Below, one piece after another: positions 1-7,643 of a stretch of 64,000 nt of DNA. The stretch comes from Bacteroidales bacterium (GTDB lineage Bacteria; Bacteroidota; Bacteroidia; Bacteroidales; BM520), in contig JAEEQW010000003.1 of NCBI GenBank assembly GCA_016285515.1, positions 1 to 64,000 of the forward strand, in the 5' to 3' direction. The translations under genes were made by a program, and so were the position numbers. The notes under the pieces were generated by a model. That model saw only the letters and a program-made list of their open reading frames with translations, had not been told where the DNA came from and searched no databases. Numbering within the stretch: position 1 is the first letter of the stretch; every line of letters starts with the position of its first letter.

Positions 1-249
1 AAAAGAGACGAAGCATATCAACGGAACTACAAAATATTTACTCCTACCGAAAAAACTCTCAAAAAATCATTGTCAATTCATAAGAATAGATAATGATATT
101 CGGATAAAACTCACACTGCAATTCTCAATAATCGGCAACTACACTGTTGATGTGTTTTTAATTTGCCTTGAACTTGCTTTGAAGACTATGACTTCGTAAG
201 GTTCGGAACGAAACCGGAAAAAAAAATGTCGGTTCTGCCAACAATTTAC
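1..249. other. Left-edge region without a convincing gene
   Basis: No recognisable gene. Frame 1 is open from the edge to a TAA at 91-93 (about 30 codons) and frame 2 is open to a TAA at 197-199. Either could be the tail of a gene entering from the left, but neither peptide resembles a family I know. The rest is AT-rich intergenic DNA leading to the promoter of the GH27 gene. Confidence 0.3.
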
Positions 250-257
250 TATATTTG
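250..257 (+). promoter_or_regulatory. Bacteroidota -7 box upstream of the GH27 gene
   Basis: TATATTTG matches the TAnnTTTG -7 consensus of the Bacteroidota primary sigma factor. It lies 66 bases before the GH27 start. The leader between them contains a 12-codon ATG ORF (279-317) that ends 6 bases before the GH27 ATG. Confidence 0.6.
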
Positions 258-323
258 CATCTTATCAATTGGCAAATCATGAAAACGAATTTGTTTGTGG
301 TTAATCAAAATAATTAAAGTTAT

Positions 324-1529
324 ATGAAGAAAAATTTACTATTACTGACAGTGCTGATATTTGTAGCCTGTGGCGTTTCAGCACAAAAATTCAGTAATCT
401 TGCACCGACTCCACCAATGGGGTGGAATTCCTGGAATAAATTCCAATGCAATGTAAGTGAGACACTTATAAAGGAAACTGCTGATGCTATGGTCAGTACA
501 GGCCTTGCTGAGGCCGGTTATCAGTATGTGGTGATTGATGACTGTTGGCATGGTGACCGTGACTCTCTCGGAATGATTCATGAAAATCCGGAGACTTTCC
601 CGTCAGGCATGAAGGCCCTTGCTGACTATATTCATTCCAAAAACTTGAAATTTGGCATCTATTCATGTGCCGGATACAAGACTTGTGCAGGCTATCCTGC
701 AGGTAGGGGACACGAATATCAGGATGCCATCCAGTATGCAAAATGGGAAGTTGACTACCTGAAATATGACTGGTGCAATTCGCGGGCTCTCAATGCTGAA
801 GGTTCATATATGACCATACGTGATGCGCTCTATGCTGCCGGTCGTCCTATTGTCCTGAGTATCTGTGAATGGGGCTCGAACAAGCCTTGGAAATGGGCGT
901 CAAAATACGGACAGCTTTGGAGAACCACTCCTGACATCGCACCATATTTCGACCAGTGGAAGAATTCGCACGGATATGATTGGGATGTCATGCATATCGT
1001 TGACAGGCAGATGAGTGACAGTGTTCGTTTCTATGCTGGTCCTAATGCATGGAATGACCCTGATATGCTTGAGGTCGGCAATGGCATGACGGTCAGCGAA
1101 GACCGCTCGCATTTTACGTTGTGGTGCATTCTTGCGGCTCCTCTTATGCTTGGCAACGACCTTCGGAATATCTCACAGGAAACCCTCAGCATCCTCACCA
1201 ACAAGGAGGTCATTGCCATAGACCAGGATCCGCTGGGATATGAAGGCTGGCGCATCAGTTCCGAAAACTATGTGGAAATTTGGGTCAAACCATTGAAAGA
1301 CAGTTCATGGGCTGTATGTTTCCTCAACAGAAGTAATCAGGAAAAAGTCTATACGATTGATTGGTCAAAGATTAATGTGAAAGATGACTTTACTATGAGT
1401 ATCCTCGACCCGTCATCGCATGTCTATAATGTCCGTGATGTATGGAATCACAAGGATTGCGGCACTACAGCCAAGTCCATGTCTGTCACGATACCCATAC
1501 ACGATGTGTTCTGTGTGGTGTTGAAATAG
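324..1529 (+). CDS. Secreted alpha-galactosidase, GH27
   Basis: A glycoside hydrolase family 27 enzyme that would release terminal alpha-linked galactose (or a related sugar) from glycans. The first ~20 residues are a Sec signal peptide ending near VSAQ, so the enzyme is periplasmic or surface-exposed. The family-defining start of the barrel, PPMGWNSWNKF, follows at once. LKYDWCN carries the expected nucleophile Asp and NDPDMLEVG the region of the acid/base Asp. A beta-sandwich tail ends the protein. The length of 401 residues is normal for the family. It is the first gene after its own promoter and converges on the methyltransferase gene. Substrate specificity cannot be fixed from sequence; GH27 also contains alpha-N-acetylgalactosaminidases and beta-L-arabinopyranosidases. 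Confidence 0.9.
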   Translation: MKKNLLLLTVLIFVACGVSAQKFSNLAPTPPMGWNSWNKFQCNVSETLIKETADAMVSTGLAEAGYQYVVIDDCWHGDRDSLGMIHENPETFPSGMKALADYIHSKNLKFGIYSCAGYKTCAGYPAGRGHEYQDAIQYAKWEVDYLKYDWCNSRALNAEGSYMTIRDALYAAGRPIVLSICEWGSNKPWKWASKYGQLWRTTPDIAPYFDQWKNSHGYDWDVMHIVDRQMSDSVRFYAGPNAWNDPDMLEVGNGMTVSEDRSHFTLWCILAAPLMLGNDLRNISQETLSILTNKEVIAIDQDPLGYEGWRISSENYVEIWVKPLKDSSWAVCFLNRSNQEKVYTIDWSKINVKDDFTMSILDPSSHVYNVRDVWNHKDCGTTAKSMSVTIPIHDVFCVVLK

Positions 1530-1556
1530 GCGCGCTTGACGGTTGTCAGTACAATA

Positions 1557-2327
1557 CTAGGATTTCTTCCGTCCTCCGTATATCAGCTCCTCGCCGGGAC
1601 GTGCCAGACGCATCGTCTGTGCTTTGTCACCCAACGTATAGTAAATGTCATCGGCAAATGGCGTGAAACCGGCTTTTGCTATGTAATCGGTATAGTCGCG
1701 TCCGAATTGGCGGACATGGTCATATTGTCCGTATAGTCTCTGCCGCTCTTTTGGGTCGGTGACACTCGGATCCTCATAGGTGTCAACATCCATCCTGATT
1801 GGAACCAGAAGAATAGCCCAACCGTCAGGCTTCAAAACTCTGAGAATTTCCTTCATGGCTACATTCGCATCCTTCACGTGTTCAAGCACATGGTTGCAGA
1901 TGACGACATCGTATGTGTTGTCTGGAATGTCCATCTTCATCACGTCAAGGTGTATGTCGGCGATAGGGGAGTCCAAGTCGGCCGTGGTGTAGTCAAGATT
2001 CTTGAGACTTTTGAAACGTTTGAGATAGGGCTGCTCCGGTGCCACGTGAAGCACCTTGAGGTTGGCAGTGAAAAAATCAGTTCTTTCCTTTAAATAAATC
2101 CATAGCAGTCTGTGCCTTTCCAATGATAGGCATTTCGGACACAGCCTATTGTCCTTCGCCTCGCCGTAGCCGTATGGAAGGAACTTTCTGAAATGACGTC
2201 CACAGATGGGACACTCCACACCCTTACCCCAGTAAAATGGTCTGACCAAGAAACCGAAGATGTAACTCATTCGTATCAAAGTCTGACGTGAAAGCTTGGA
2301 AGTTAATAACGAGATAATTTTCTTCAC
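1557..2327 (-). CDS. Zinc-finger plus SAM-dependent methyltransferase
   Basis: Class I SAM methyltransferase of a type common in Bacteroidota, probably acting near cell-surface polysaccharide synthesis; the substrate is unknown. The N-terminal part has two cysteine pairs (CPICGRHF and LCPKC) that look like a zinc ribbon. They are followed by LHVAPEQ (motif I region) and DVVICNHVLEHV (motif IV). The ORF track opens the frame at 2624, deep inside aspC. I prefer the GTG at 2327 because a TAnnTTTG box sits at 2359-2352 just upstream and the residues between GTG and the next ATG (2270) read like a normal N-terminus. That gives 256 residues. It is divergent from the aminotransferase gene. Confidence 0.7.
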   Translation of the reverse strand: MKKIISLLTSKLSRQTLIRMSYIFGFLVRPFYWGKGVECPICGRHFRKFLPYGYGEAKDNRLCPKCLSLERHRLLWIYLKERTDFFTANLKVLHVAPEQPYLKRFKSLKNLDYTTADLDSPIADIHLDVMKMDIPDNTYDVVICNHVLEHVKDANVAMKEILRVLKPDGWAILLVPIRMDVDTYEDPSVTDPKERQRLYGQYDHVRQFGRDYTDYIAKAGFTPFADDIYYTLGDKAQTMRLARPGEELIYGGRKKS

Positions 2328-2351
2328 GAAATATTTTATTTTTGTAAAATG

Positions 2352-2359
2352 CAAAAGTA
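2352..2359 (-). promoter_or_regulatory. -7 box for the methyltransferase gene
   Basis: TACTTTTG on the minus strand matches TAnnTTTG. It is about 25 bases before the GTG at 2327 and rules out the long upstream start in the ORF track. It lies back to back with the aspC promoter. Confidence 0.55.
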
Positions 2360-2372
2360 TAAAATAATTGGC

Positions 2373-2380
2373 TACATTTG
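2373..2380 (+). promoter_or_regulatory. -7 box for the aminotransferase operon
   Basis: TACATTTG matches TAnnTTTG. It lies 66 bases before the aminotransferase ATG, only 13 bases from the opposing methyltransferase -7 box. Confidence 0.55.
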
Positions 2381-2445
2381 CAATTCTTTTAGAAACTAAA
2401 ATTAGAAACCAAAATATAAATAACACAGAACTTAAAATTAAAAAT

Positions 2446-3642
2446 ATGTTATCACAAAGAGTATTAAACCTTGAAGAATCTGCTACTTTGGCGATGACCG
2501 CAAAGGGCAATGAGCTTAAACAAGCAGGAAAAGACGTTATCAGTCTCAGCATCGGAGAACCTGACTTCGACACACCGCGTTTCATCAAAGATGAAGGCAT
2601 TAAGGCTATTGAGGAAAATTTCACCCATTACACCGCTGCCCCTGGTATCATCGAACTCCGTAAGGCTATCTGCAAGAAATTGTTACGTGACAATGGTGTT
2701 GAATACACCCCCGACCAGATAGTTGTCTCAACAGGCGGCAAACAGGCTATTGCCAATGTTTTGCTTGCATTGCTCAACAAAGGTGATGAAGTGATCATAC
2801 CAGCTCCATACTGGGTGTCATATTCCGAACTGGTAAAACTTGGTGAAGGAACTCCTGTCATCATCAGAACCAGCATCGAAAATGATTTCAAGATTACTGC
2901 TGACCAGCTTGAGAAAGCCATCACTCCAAAGACTAAACTTTTTATGATAAACTCACCATGCAACCCTTCCGGTTCGGTTTATTCAAAGGATGAACTGTCT
3001 GCTCTTGCAGATGTGCTTAGAAGACATCCTCATGTATATATTCTTTCTGACGAAATCTACGAACACATAGTCTTTGAAGGCAAACATATTTGCTTTGCAG
3101 AGTTTGCTGACTTGAAGGACAGGACAATCGTAATGAACGGGGCTTCAAAGGGTTTTGCCATGACAGGATGGAGAATAGGTTTCTCTGCCTCATGTAAAGA
3201 AATAGCAAAGGCTTGTACAAAACTCCAGGGACAGATAACATCATCTACCAATTCCATAGCTCAGAAGGCTTCAGTGGTGGCTTTCGACTGTGACCCTAAG
3301 ACTATGCCTGAGATGTCTATGATGATATCCAAATTCAAGGAACGCAGAGACCTCTTGCTTTCCATGCTTAGGGAAATCCCAGGCTTTAAGGTAAATGTCC
3401 CTCACGGCGCTTTCTATGTGTTCCCGGACATTTCTTATTACTTCGGAAAGTCTGATGGTACAACCACCATTAAAAATGATATGGATTTATGTATGTATAT
3501 ACTTAATAATGCGTATGTTACATTGGTTCCAGGAACTGCTTTCGGAAATGAAAACTGCATACGCTTTTCATACGCCACATCCAATGAAAAACTTATTGAG
3601 GCAGTGAGGAGAATCAAACTCGCTCTTGCTAACTTAAAATAA
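2446..3642 (+). CDS. aspC: Class I aspartate/aromatic aminotransferase
   Basis: PLP-dependent fold-type I aminotransferase, most similar in motifs to bacterial aspartate aminotransferase subgroup Ib. It would interconvert aspartate and 2-oxoglutarate with oxaloacetate and glutamate in the cytosol. Diagnostic stretches are SIGEPDFDTP near the N-terminus, INSPCNPSG, LSDEIYEHIVF, and NGASKGFAMTGWRIG, which contains the Schiff-base lysine. The C-terminal Arg region is IRFSYATS. The ORF track starts at a TTG at 2368, upstream of the promoter box, so I use the ATG at 2446 (398 residues). It leads a run with the heptose kinase (14-base gap), the PorT-like barrel and an unknown gene. Amino-acid specificity (Asp, aromatic or prephenate) is not certain. 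Confidence 0.88.
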   Translation: MLSQRVLNLEESATLAMTAKGNELKQAGKDVISLSIGEPDFDTPRFIKDEGIKAIEENFTHYTAAPGIIELRKAICKKLLRDNGVEYTPDQIVVSTGGKQAIANVLLALLNKGDEVIIPAPYWVSYSELVKLGEGTPVIIRTSIENDFKITADQLEKAITPKTKLFMINSPCNPSGSVYSKDELSALADVLRRHPHVYILSDEIYEHIVFEGKHICFAEFADLKDRTIVMNGASKGFAMTGWRIGFSASCKEIAKACTKLQGQITSSTNSIAQKASVVAFDCDPKTMPEMSMMISKFKERRDLLLSMLREIPGFKVNVPHGAFYVFPDISYYFGKSDGTTTIKNDMDLCMYILNNAYVTLVPGTAFGNENCIRFSYATSNEKLIEAVRRIKLALANLK

Positions 3643-3656
3643 CAAATCAAATCTGT

Positions 3657-4631
3657 ATGACATCGGGAAAATCTGTCCTTGTGATTGGTGATGTCATGGT
3701 TGACGAATACTTCACCGGGATTGTCAGCAGAATTTCGCCGGAGGCTTCCGTGCCTATCCTTGACGTGAAATCCATCACTGACTTTCCCGGAGGGGCAGCC
3801 AATGTTGCCGTCAATGTCAATGCTGCCGGTTTCAAGCCTGTGGTCCTGTCGGTCATCGGTAATGACAGAGAAGGCAGGATATTGCTCGACTTATTCGATA
3901 AATATGGTATCGACAAAGACGGACTTATCATTTCAGAAACCCGTAAAACAACTGTAAAACAGCGTTTTATATCAAATAACAGACAGATTTTCCGAGCTGA
4001 CATTGAAGATGTCAGCAATATTAGTGCTGACGAGGAAAACAGAATAATTGAGAAAACGGCTTCATGGCTTGAAACCAAGGAAATTTCAATAGTCATTCTT
4101 CAGGACTACAACAAGGGAGTCTTGACTGCGAATGTCATAGAAAAAGTTATTAAACTCGTTAATTCAAAAGGTGTTCAAGTATGTGTTGATCCCAAGAAAC
4201 TCAATTTTGACAGATACGACAATGTGTTTCTTTTCAAGCCGAATCAAAGGGAGTTTTCGGATTATATAGGCAGGGAACTGTCAGATGATGAACTGGAAGT
4301 TGCTGTTAAAAATTTTCAGAATAAACATCATATTGAAAATGTGCTGCTTACGCGAGGTGCGAAAGGTGTTGTCATGTTTTCGGAATATGGAAATAAGGTG
4401 AAATACATCCCTTCCAACGAGCGTCAGGTGGCAGACGTGACCGGTGCCGGTGACACTGTTATAAGCATAATGTCGGTTTGTCTGATTTCGGGTATGAGTG
4501 TTGAAAACTCGGCTTCGATAGCCAATGCTGCAGGAGGTTTTGTATGCGGCAAACCTGGCGTGGCATTCATTAGCCGCGATGAATTATTACAATTTGCAAA
4601 AAAAGAATCAGGCTTCTGCAATATTTTTTAG
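3657..4631 (+). CDS. hldA: D-glycero-beta-D-manno-heptose-7-phosphate kinase (PfkB family)
   Basis: PfkB-family kinase matching the HldE/RfaE N-terminal domain. It phosphorylates heptose-7-phosphate at C1 in ADP-heptose synthesis for the LPS core. Seen in sequence: GDVMVDEYFTG and FPGGAANVAVN at the N-terminus, the Asn/Gly substrate motif, FKPNQREF, and DVTGAGDTV with the catalytic Asp near residue 265. At 324 residues it has only the kinase domain; the cytidylyl/adenylyltransferase half of E. coli HldE is absent, so that step must be encoded elsewhere. Other sugar kinases share the fold, but the ISPEASVPIL segment is typical of heptose kinases. It follows aspC after 14 bases and precedes the PorT-like gene by 21 bases. 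Confidence 0.85.
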   Translation: MTSGKSVLVIGDVMVDEYFTGIVSRISPEASVPILDVKSITDFPGGAANVAVNVNAAGFKPVVLSVIGNDREGRILLDLFDKYGIDKDGLIISETRKTTVKQRFISNNRQIFRADIEDVSNISADEENRIIEKTASWLETKEISIVILQDYNKGVLTANVIEKVIKLVNSKGVQVCVDPKKLNFDRYDNVFLFKPNQREFSDYIGRELSDDELEVAVKNFQNKHHIENVLLTRGAKGVVMFSEYGNKVKYIPSNERQVADVTGAGDTVISIMSVCLISGMSVENSASIANAAGGFVCGKPGVAFISRDELLQFAKKESGFCNIF

Positions 4632-4652
4632 TTTTCTGCGTTTGGCTTCTGT

Positions 4653-5489
4653 ATGAATAAGATAATAAAAAAATGTGTTTGTCTGGTGCTTCTGACAGTG
4701 TTTTCGATAACTGCCTTCTGTCAGTTCACACAGCGTGATTTGCCGCCTAATCTGGTTACATACGATGATGCACCTTATCATTTTGGTTTCACCTTGTCGG
4801 CTTGCAGCTGGAATTTCGCATTGACTCTGGAGGATTACTTTGATGATGAATGGTATTATAATAAAGAAGATGGACCGTATTATGTTATGGCTTTGAAGGA
4901 TAATAAATATTATAAAGTACGTGAAATCCAGACAAAATTCTTACATCCCGGTTTTGCGGTAGGCGTGGTAGGAAATCTTCGTCTTGGAGAGTATTTCGAT
5001 TTCAGAGTTGTCCCCGGACTTTCTTTTGGAGAACATACACTTTCATATAAGATAGAAGTGAGTGATAATCCTGATAATACTGCTAATTCAGCTACTTATA
5101 TTACAGAGGAAGATAAAAATTCCGACAAAGTGGAATGCGTTTTCGTTGATTTGCCTGTTCTTCTGAAATACAAGGGCAAGAGAATACATAACGTACGTCC
5201 TTATATTATCGGAGGTTTCGAAGGGAAGGCAAATTTATTGTCAGGAGTGGGATATGCCAAGCATACCAGAGATGAGCTCAGTTCACTGAAACTAAGAGTG
5301 TGGGATATAATGTACACTTTCGGTGGAGGTATGGATTTTTATATGTTCTGGTTCAAACTTGGAGTTGAATTAAGATATGGTTGTTCTTTCATTGATACTC
5401 GCGACAAACTTGATGGCAAGCATTTCTGCACCAACTCTATAAAGTCTGCTAAGGCAAACCAGTTTCAGGTAATATTTACGTTTGAATAA
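4653..5489 (+). CDS. porT: PorT-like outer-membrane beta-barrel (T9SS)
   Basis: Secreted beta-barrel protein of the PorT type, an outer-membrane component linked to type IX secretion in Porphyromonas. It has a signal peptide ending near TAFCQ, then alternating amphipathic strands, FDFRVVPGLSFGEHTL in the middle, a VDLPVLLKYKG strand, a glycine-rich FGGGMDFYMFWFKLGVELRYG strand, and a terminal aromatic residue pattern (FQVIFTFE) typical of barrel insertion signals. Length 278 is slightly longer than P. gingivalis PorT. Other T9SS and gliding proteins in this window (PorE-like, GldAFG, GldI-like) and two proteins with sorting domains support the role. The PorT name rests on general pattern; other porT-family barrels look similar. 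Confidence 0.6.
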   Translation: MNKIIKKCVCLVLLTVFSITAFCQFTQRDLPPNLVTYDDAPYHFGFTLSACSWNFALTLEDYFDDEWYYNKEDGPYYVMALKDNKYYKVREIQTKFLHPGFAVGVVGNLRLGEYFDFRVVPGLSFGEHTLSYKIEVSDNPDNTANSATYITEEDKNSDKVECVFVDLPVLLKYKGKRIHNVRPYIIGGFEGKANLLSGVGYAKHTRDELSSLKLRVWDIMYTFGGGMDFYMFWFKLGVELRYGCSFIDTRDKLDGKHFCTNSIKSAKANQFQVIFTFE

Positions 5490-5513
5490 ATTATTGATTT
5501 GCAATAAAATATA

Positions 5514-6161
5514 ATGACTATGGAACAATTATTCGATGAGATGATAAGAGTGAACATGCTGGAGCATGAGGTAATCTATCATACTATGAAATCATTCAAA
5601 ATGCTCCGTGATGCAGCGAAGAGGATAGAGGAGAAGTTTGAGAGCAAATATCCTGAAAACAATATGGGATTCGATGTGAGCAAGAGCAGCGAATATGTCT
5701 TTGAAGTTTCTTTTGGTAGTGATGTCCTGGCATTTATATGCCATCCTGATGTTTATTGTTTTCCTAAAAACCATGAAACAATGCGTTTGCCATACGTCAC
5801 TGAAAACAAATCCAATTCGTATTGCGGTGTGATTGAGATTTACAATTTTCTTTCAGAATCATTTCAATTAAACAAACTGGATGATAGCGGTGCTCTTATA
5901 GGTCGTGTATATGTGAATCGTGAGGGGCATTTCTATGTTGAAGGTGTAAGAGAACTTGCCGGTTTCCTCAGCAGATTCGGCTCGGAAGTCTTTTCCATCG
6001 CTGCAGCAGAAAAAATAATAGAATCTTCCATTGAAGTTGCCCTGCATTATGATATGTTTGTTCCCGAAATTTCCGAATTAACAAGAATTTCTATCGATTC
6101 TTTTATGGCTTATAGGGATAAAATGAAGTTGAGATCAGGCAAGAAAATCGGGTTCGAATAA
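5514..6161 (+). CDS. Conserved hypothetical cytosolic protein
   Basis: I do not recognise a named family. The 215-residue protein has no signal peptide or membrane helix. It starts with a helical, charged segment (MLEHEVIYHTMKSFKMLRDAAKRIEEKF), followed by a mixed alpha/beta core (YVFEVSFGSDVLAFICHPDVYCF) and an acidic helical C-terminal half. ATG at 5514 is the first start; a second ATG at 5520 is equally possible. It follows the PorT-like gene by 24 bases in the same direction and is probably co-transcribed with it. It is the last gene before the tRNA-Glu promoter. Confidence 0.6.
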   Translation: MTMEQLFDEMIRVNMLEHEVIYHTMKSFKMLRDAAKRIEEKFESKYPENNMGFDVSKSSEYVFEVSFGSDVLAFICHPDVYCFPKNHETMRLPYVTENKSNSYCGVIEIYNFLSESFQLNKLDDSGALIGRVYVNREGHFYVEGVRELAGFLSRFGSEVFSIAAAEKIIESSIEVALHYDMFVPEISELTRISIDSFMAYRDKMKLRSGKKIGFE

Positions 6162-6261
6162 TATGGTTGCTTTTTATCTTCTTGATTTATTGATTGTTGT
6201 GATGTTAACAATTGTTAGTAATTTTTTCTAAAAAAAACTACATCAATATCGAAATTTGTGA

Positions 6262-6269
6262 TAATTTTG
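6262..6269 (+). promoter_or_regulatory. -7 box for tRNA-Glu / rpsT
   Basis: TAATTTTG matches TAnnTTTG and lies 27 bases before the tRNA. With no other promoter box between the tRNA and rpsT, both are likely in one transcript. Confidence 0.6.
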
Positions 6270-6295
6270 CAGCCGACTTAAAGATAACCAAAAGA

Positions 6296-6367
6296 GGTCC
6301 CTTCGTCTAGCGGTTAGGACGTCAGGTTTTCATCCTGGAAACAGCAGTTCGATTCTGCTAGGGACTA
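6296..6367 (+). tRNA. tRNA-Glu (UUC)
   Basis: A complete cloverleaf can be drawn. The acceptor GGTCCCT pairs with AGGGACT (one G-U pair), the anticodon stem is CAGG/CCTG with loop TTTTCAT giving anticodon TTC, and the T arm is AGCAG-TTCGATT-CTGCT. The CCA end is not encoded. It lies 20 bases before rpsT. Confidence 0.93.
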
Positions 6368-6387
6368 CAAAAAATAACAGAAATAAT

Positions 6388-6639
6388 ATGGCAAATCATA
6401 AATCAGCAATTAAGCGAATCAGACAGAACGAAAGAAGAAGGATTCACAGAAGATATTACGCAAGAACAATGCGCAATGCTATAAGAAAGTTTAGAATGTT
6501 GACAGATAAAAATGAGGCTACCACTCAATTACCAAAAATTAGTTCCATGATTGACAAGATGGCTTCAAAGCGTATAATTCACAAAAACAAAGCTGCTAAC
6601 CTCAAATCAAAGTTGGCAATTAAAGTAAACAAGATGTAA
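6388..6639 (+). CDS. rpsT: 30S ribosomal protein S20
   Basis: Basic 83-residue protein beginning [18 protein letters not shown], the classic S20 start, and very rich in Lys and Arg. It binds 16S rRNA in the body of the 30S subunit. The length is normal for the family. It is preceded by tRNA-Glu in the same transcript and followed at once by a strong intrinsic terminator. Confidence 0.96.
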   Translation: MANHKSAIKRIRQNERRRIHRRYYARTMRNAIRKFRMLTDKNEATTQLPKISSMIDKMASKRIIHKNKAANLKSKLAIKVNKM

Positions 6640-6645
6640 AAAAAA

Positions 6646-6670
6646 GCCGCTCATTGAGCGGCTTTTTTTT
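6646..6670 (+). terminator. Intrinsic terminator after rpsT
   Basis: Perfect 7-bp stem GCCGCTC/GAGCGGC with a 3-base loop, followed by eight T residues. An A-run before the stem makes it partly bidirectional, which suits the convergent DUF4340 gene ending at 6690. Confidence 0.9.
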
Positions 6671-6689
6671 GTTGCTTAATTGCGTTCTG

Positions 6690-7643
6690 TTAGAATTTTT
6701 CAATTCTTTGTCTGAGTATTCCCATTTTATCAAGGAATATTCCTTCAGGATTAAATGAACTGTTGACGACATATCCCACGCTGTCATACTGCCAGAAATT
6801 GACGATGATAGGTTCGGTTCTGTTGTCGCATTCGATTGTCAGCACTGCATCTGGTTTGCCTTTAGGCAGATCATACACGAAATCATTGCAAATCATGGTG
6901 CTTATCTTGCCTACGTAGTTTCTTGCTCTCAGTGAGTCAACCAGAATGCCGTCTCTTTCCCATCTTCCATTACCGACATTCACCATGTCGATTTCATGGC
7001 CGGCTGCTGTCTTGACGTTTGTATGAATCATGTTGTTGTAATTGACAGCATAGATTCTTTGGCTTCTCATCCAGTTGAAATTGTCGTTGAAAGTGAATCT
7101 CAGGTTGCCGTTCACGAGATAAACAACATCGCTGTTTGCCATTCTCATGAATGTTGCAGGGAATGATTTTCCAGGGTTTACAGTTAATTCATCAGGATTC
7201 TGATATCCTGTGTCAACCCAGTCGCTCTTGCCGAGGTAGAAATCACATACGACCTTGCCATTTGAAAAATATTTCACATGTGTTGCATGCTTGTTGTCAA
7301 CTTCATATACAGGCCACTGGTCTTTTTGGGTTGTTGCAACTCTAACAGGTTTGATGTTGAGGCTTTGGGCATACATAAGGTTTATTTTGACTGTATCCAC
7401 AGCTTCTTTTTTGCCGTCGGCTTTGACAATCCAATCTTCGCTATTGATTTTCTCAAGTACGATGTCGTATGAGTTTGCAGCTGCCTTATAGACTATCTTG
7501 TCGATTTCGTCTCTGTTGGCCTCGTTGAGAACTGTTGCAATGTTTGTGTCTTTGCTTTTGTGGTGGCATTGTGTGAATGCCATGGTGACAAATATGGCAA
7601 TTAAAACCATAAATGTACTGCTTAAATGTTTTTTACTGAACAT
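6690..7643 (-). CDS. DUF4340 lipoprotein, last gene of the gld ABC cluster
   Basis: A 317-residue protein with a lipoprotein signal (LIAIFVTMAFTQCHH, lipobox Cys near residue 26). The rest resembles DUF4340 domains: repeats of short beta-strands with motifs such as INSEDWIVKADGKKEAVD and FYLGKSDWVDTGYQNPDELTVN. DUF4340 proteins are usual partners of GldG-like ABC subunits, where they probably sit in the envelope beside the transporter; the biochemical role is unknown. Its ATG overlaps the end of gldG by 11 bases, which indicates coupled translation. It ends facing the rpsT terminator. Confidence 0.75.
   Translation of the reverse strand: MFSKKHLSSTFMVLIAIFVTMAFTQCHHKSKDTNIATVLNEANRDEIDKIVYKAAANSYDIVLEKINSEDWIVKADGKKEAVDTVKINLMYAQSLNIKPVRVATTQKDQWPVYEVDNKHATHVKYFSNGKVVCDFYLGKSDWVDTGYQNPDELTVNPGKSFPATFMRMANSDVVYLVNGNLRFTFNDNFNWMRSQRIYAVNYNNMIHTNVKTAAGHEIDMVNVGNGRWERDGILVDSLRARNYVGKISTMICNDFVYDLPKGKPDAVLTIECDNRTEPIIVNFWQYDSVGYVVNSSFNPEGIFLDKMGILRQRIEKF

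Noticed and set aside
2-199. Long open frame without a start at the left edge
   Set aside because: About 65 codons open in frame 2, but the peptide has no pattern I can recognise and a rival frame 1 is also open; an upstream gene end cannot be decided from here.
279-317. 12-codon ORF in the GH27 leader as a regulatory leader peptide
   Set aside because: No run of regulatory codons and no attenuator hairpin is seen; short ATG frames are expected by chance.
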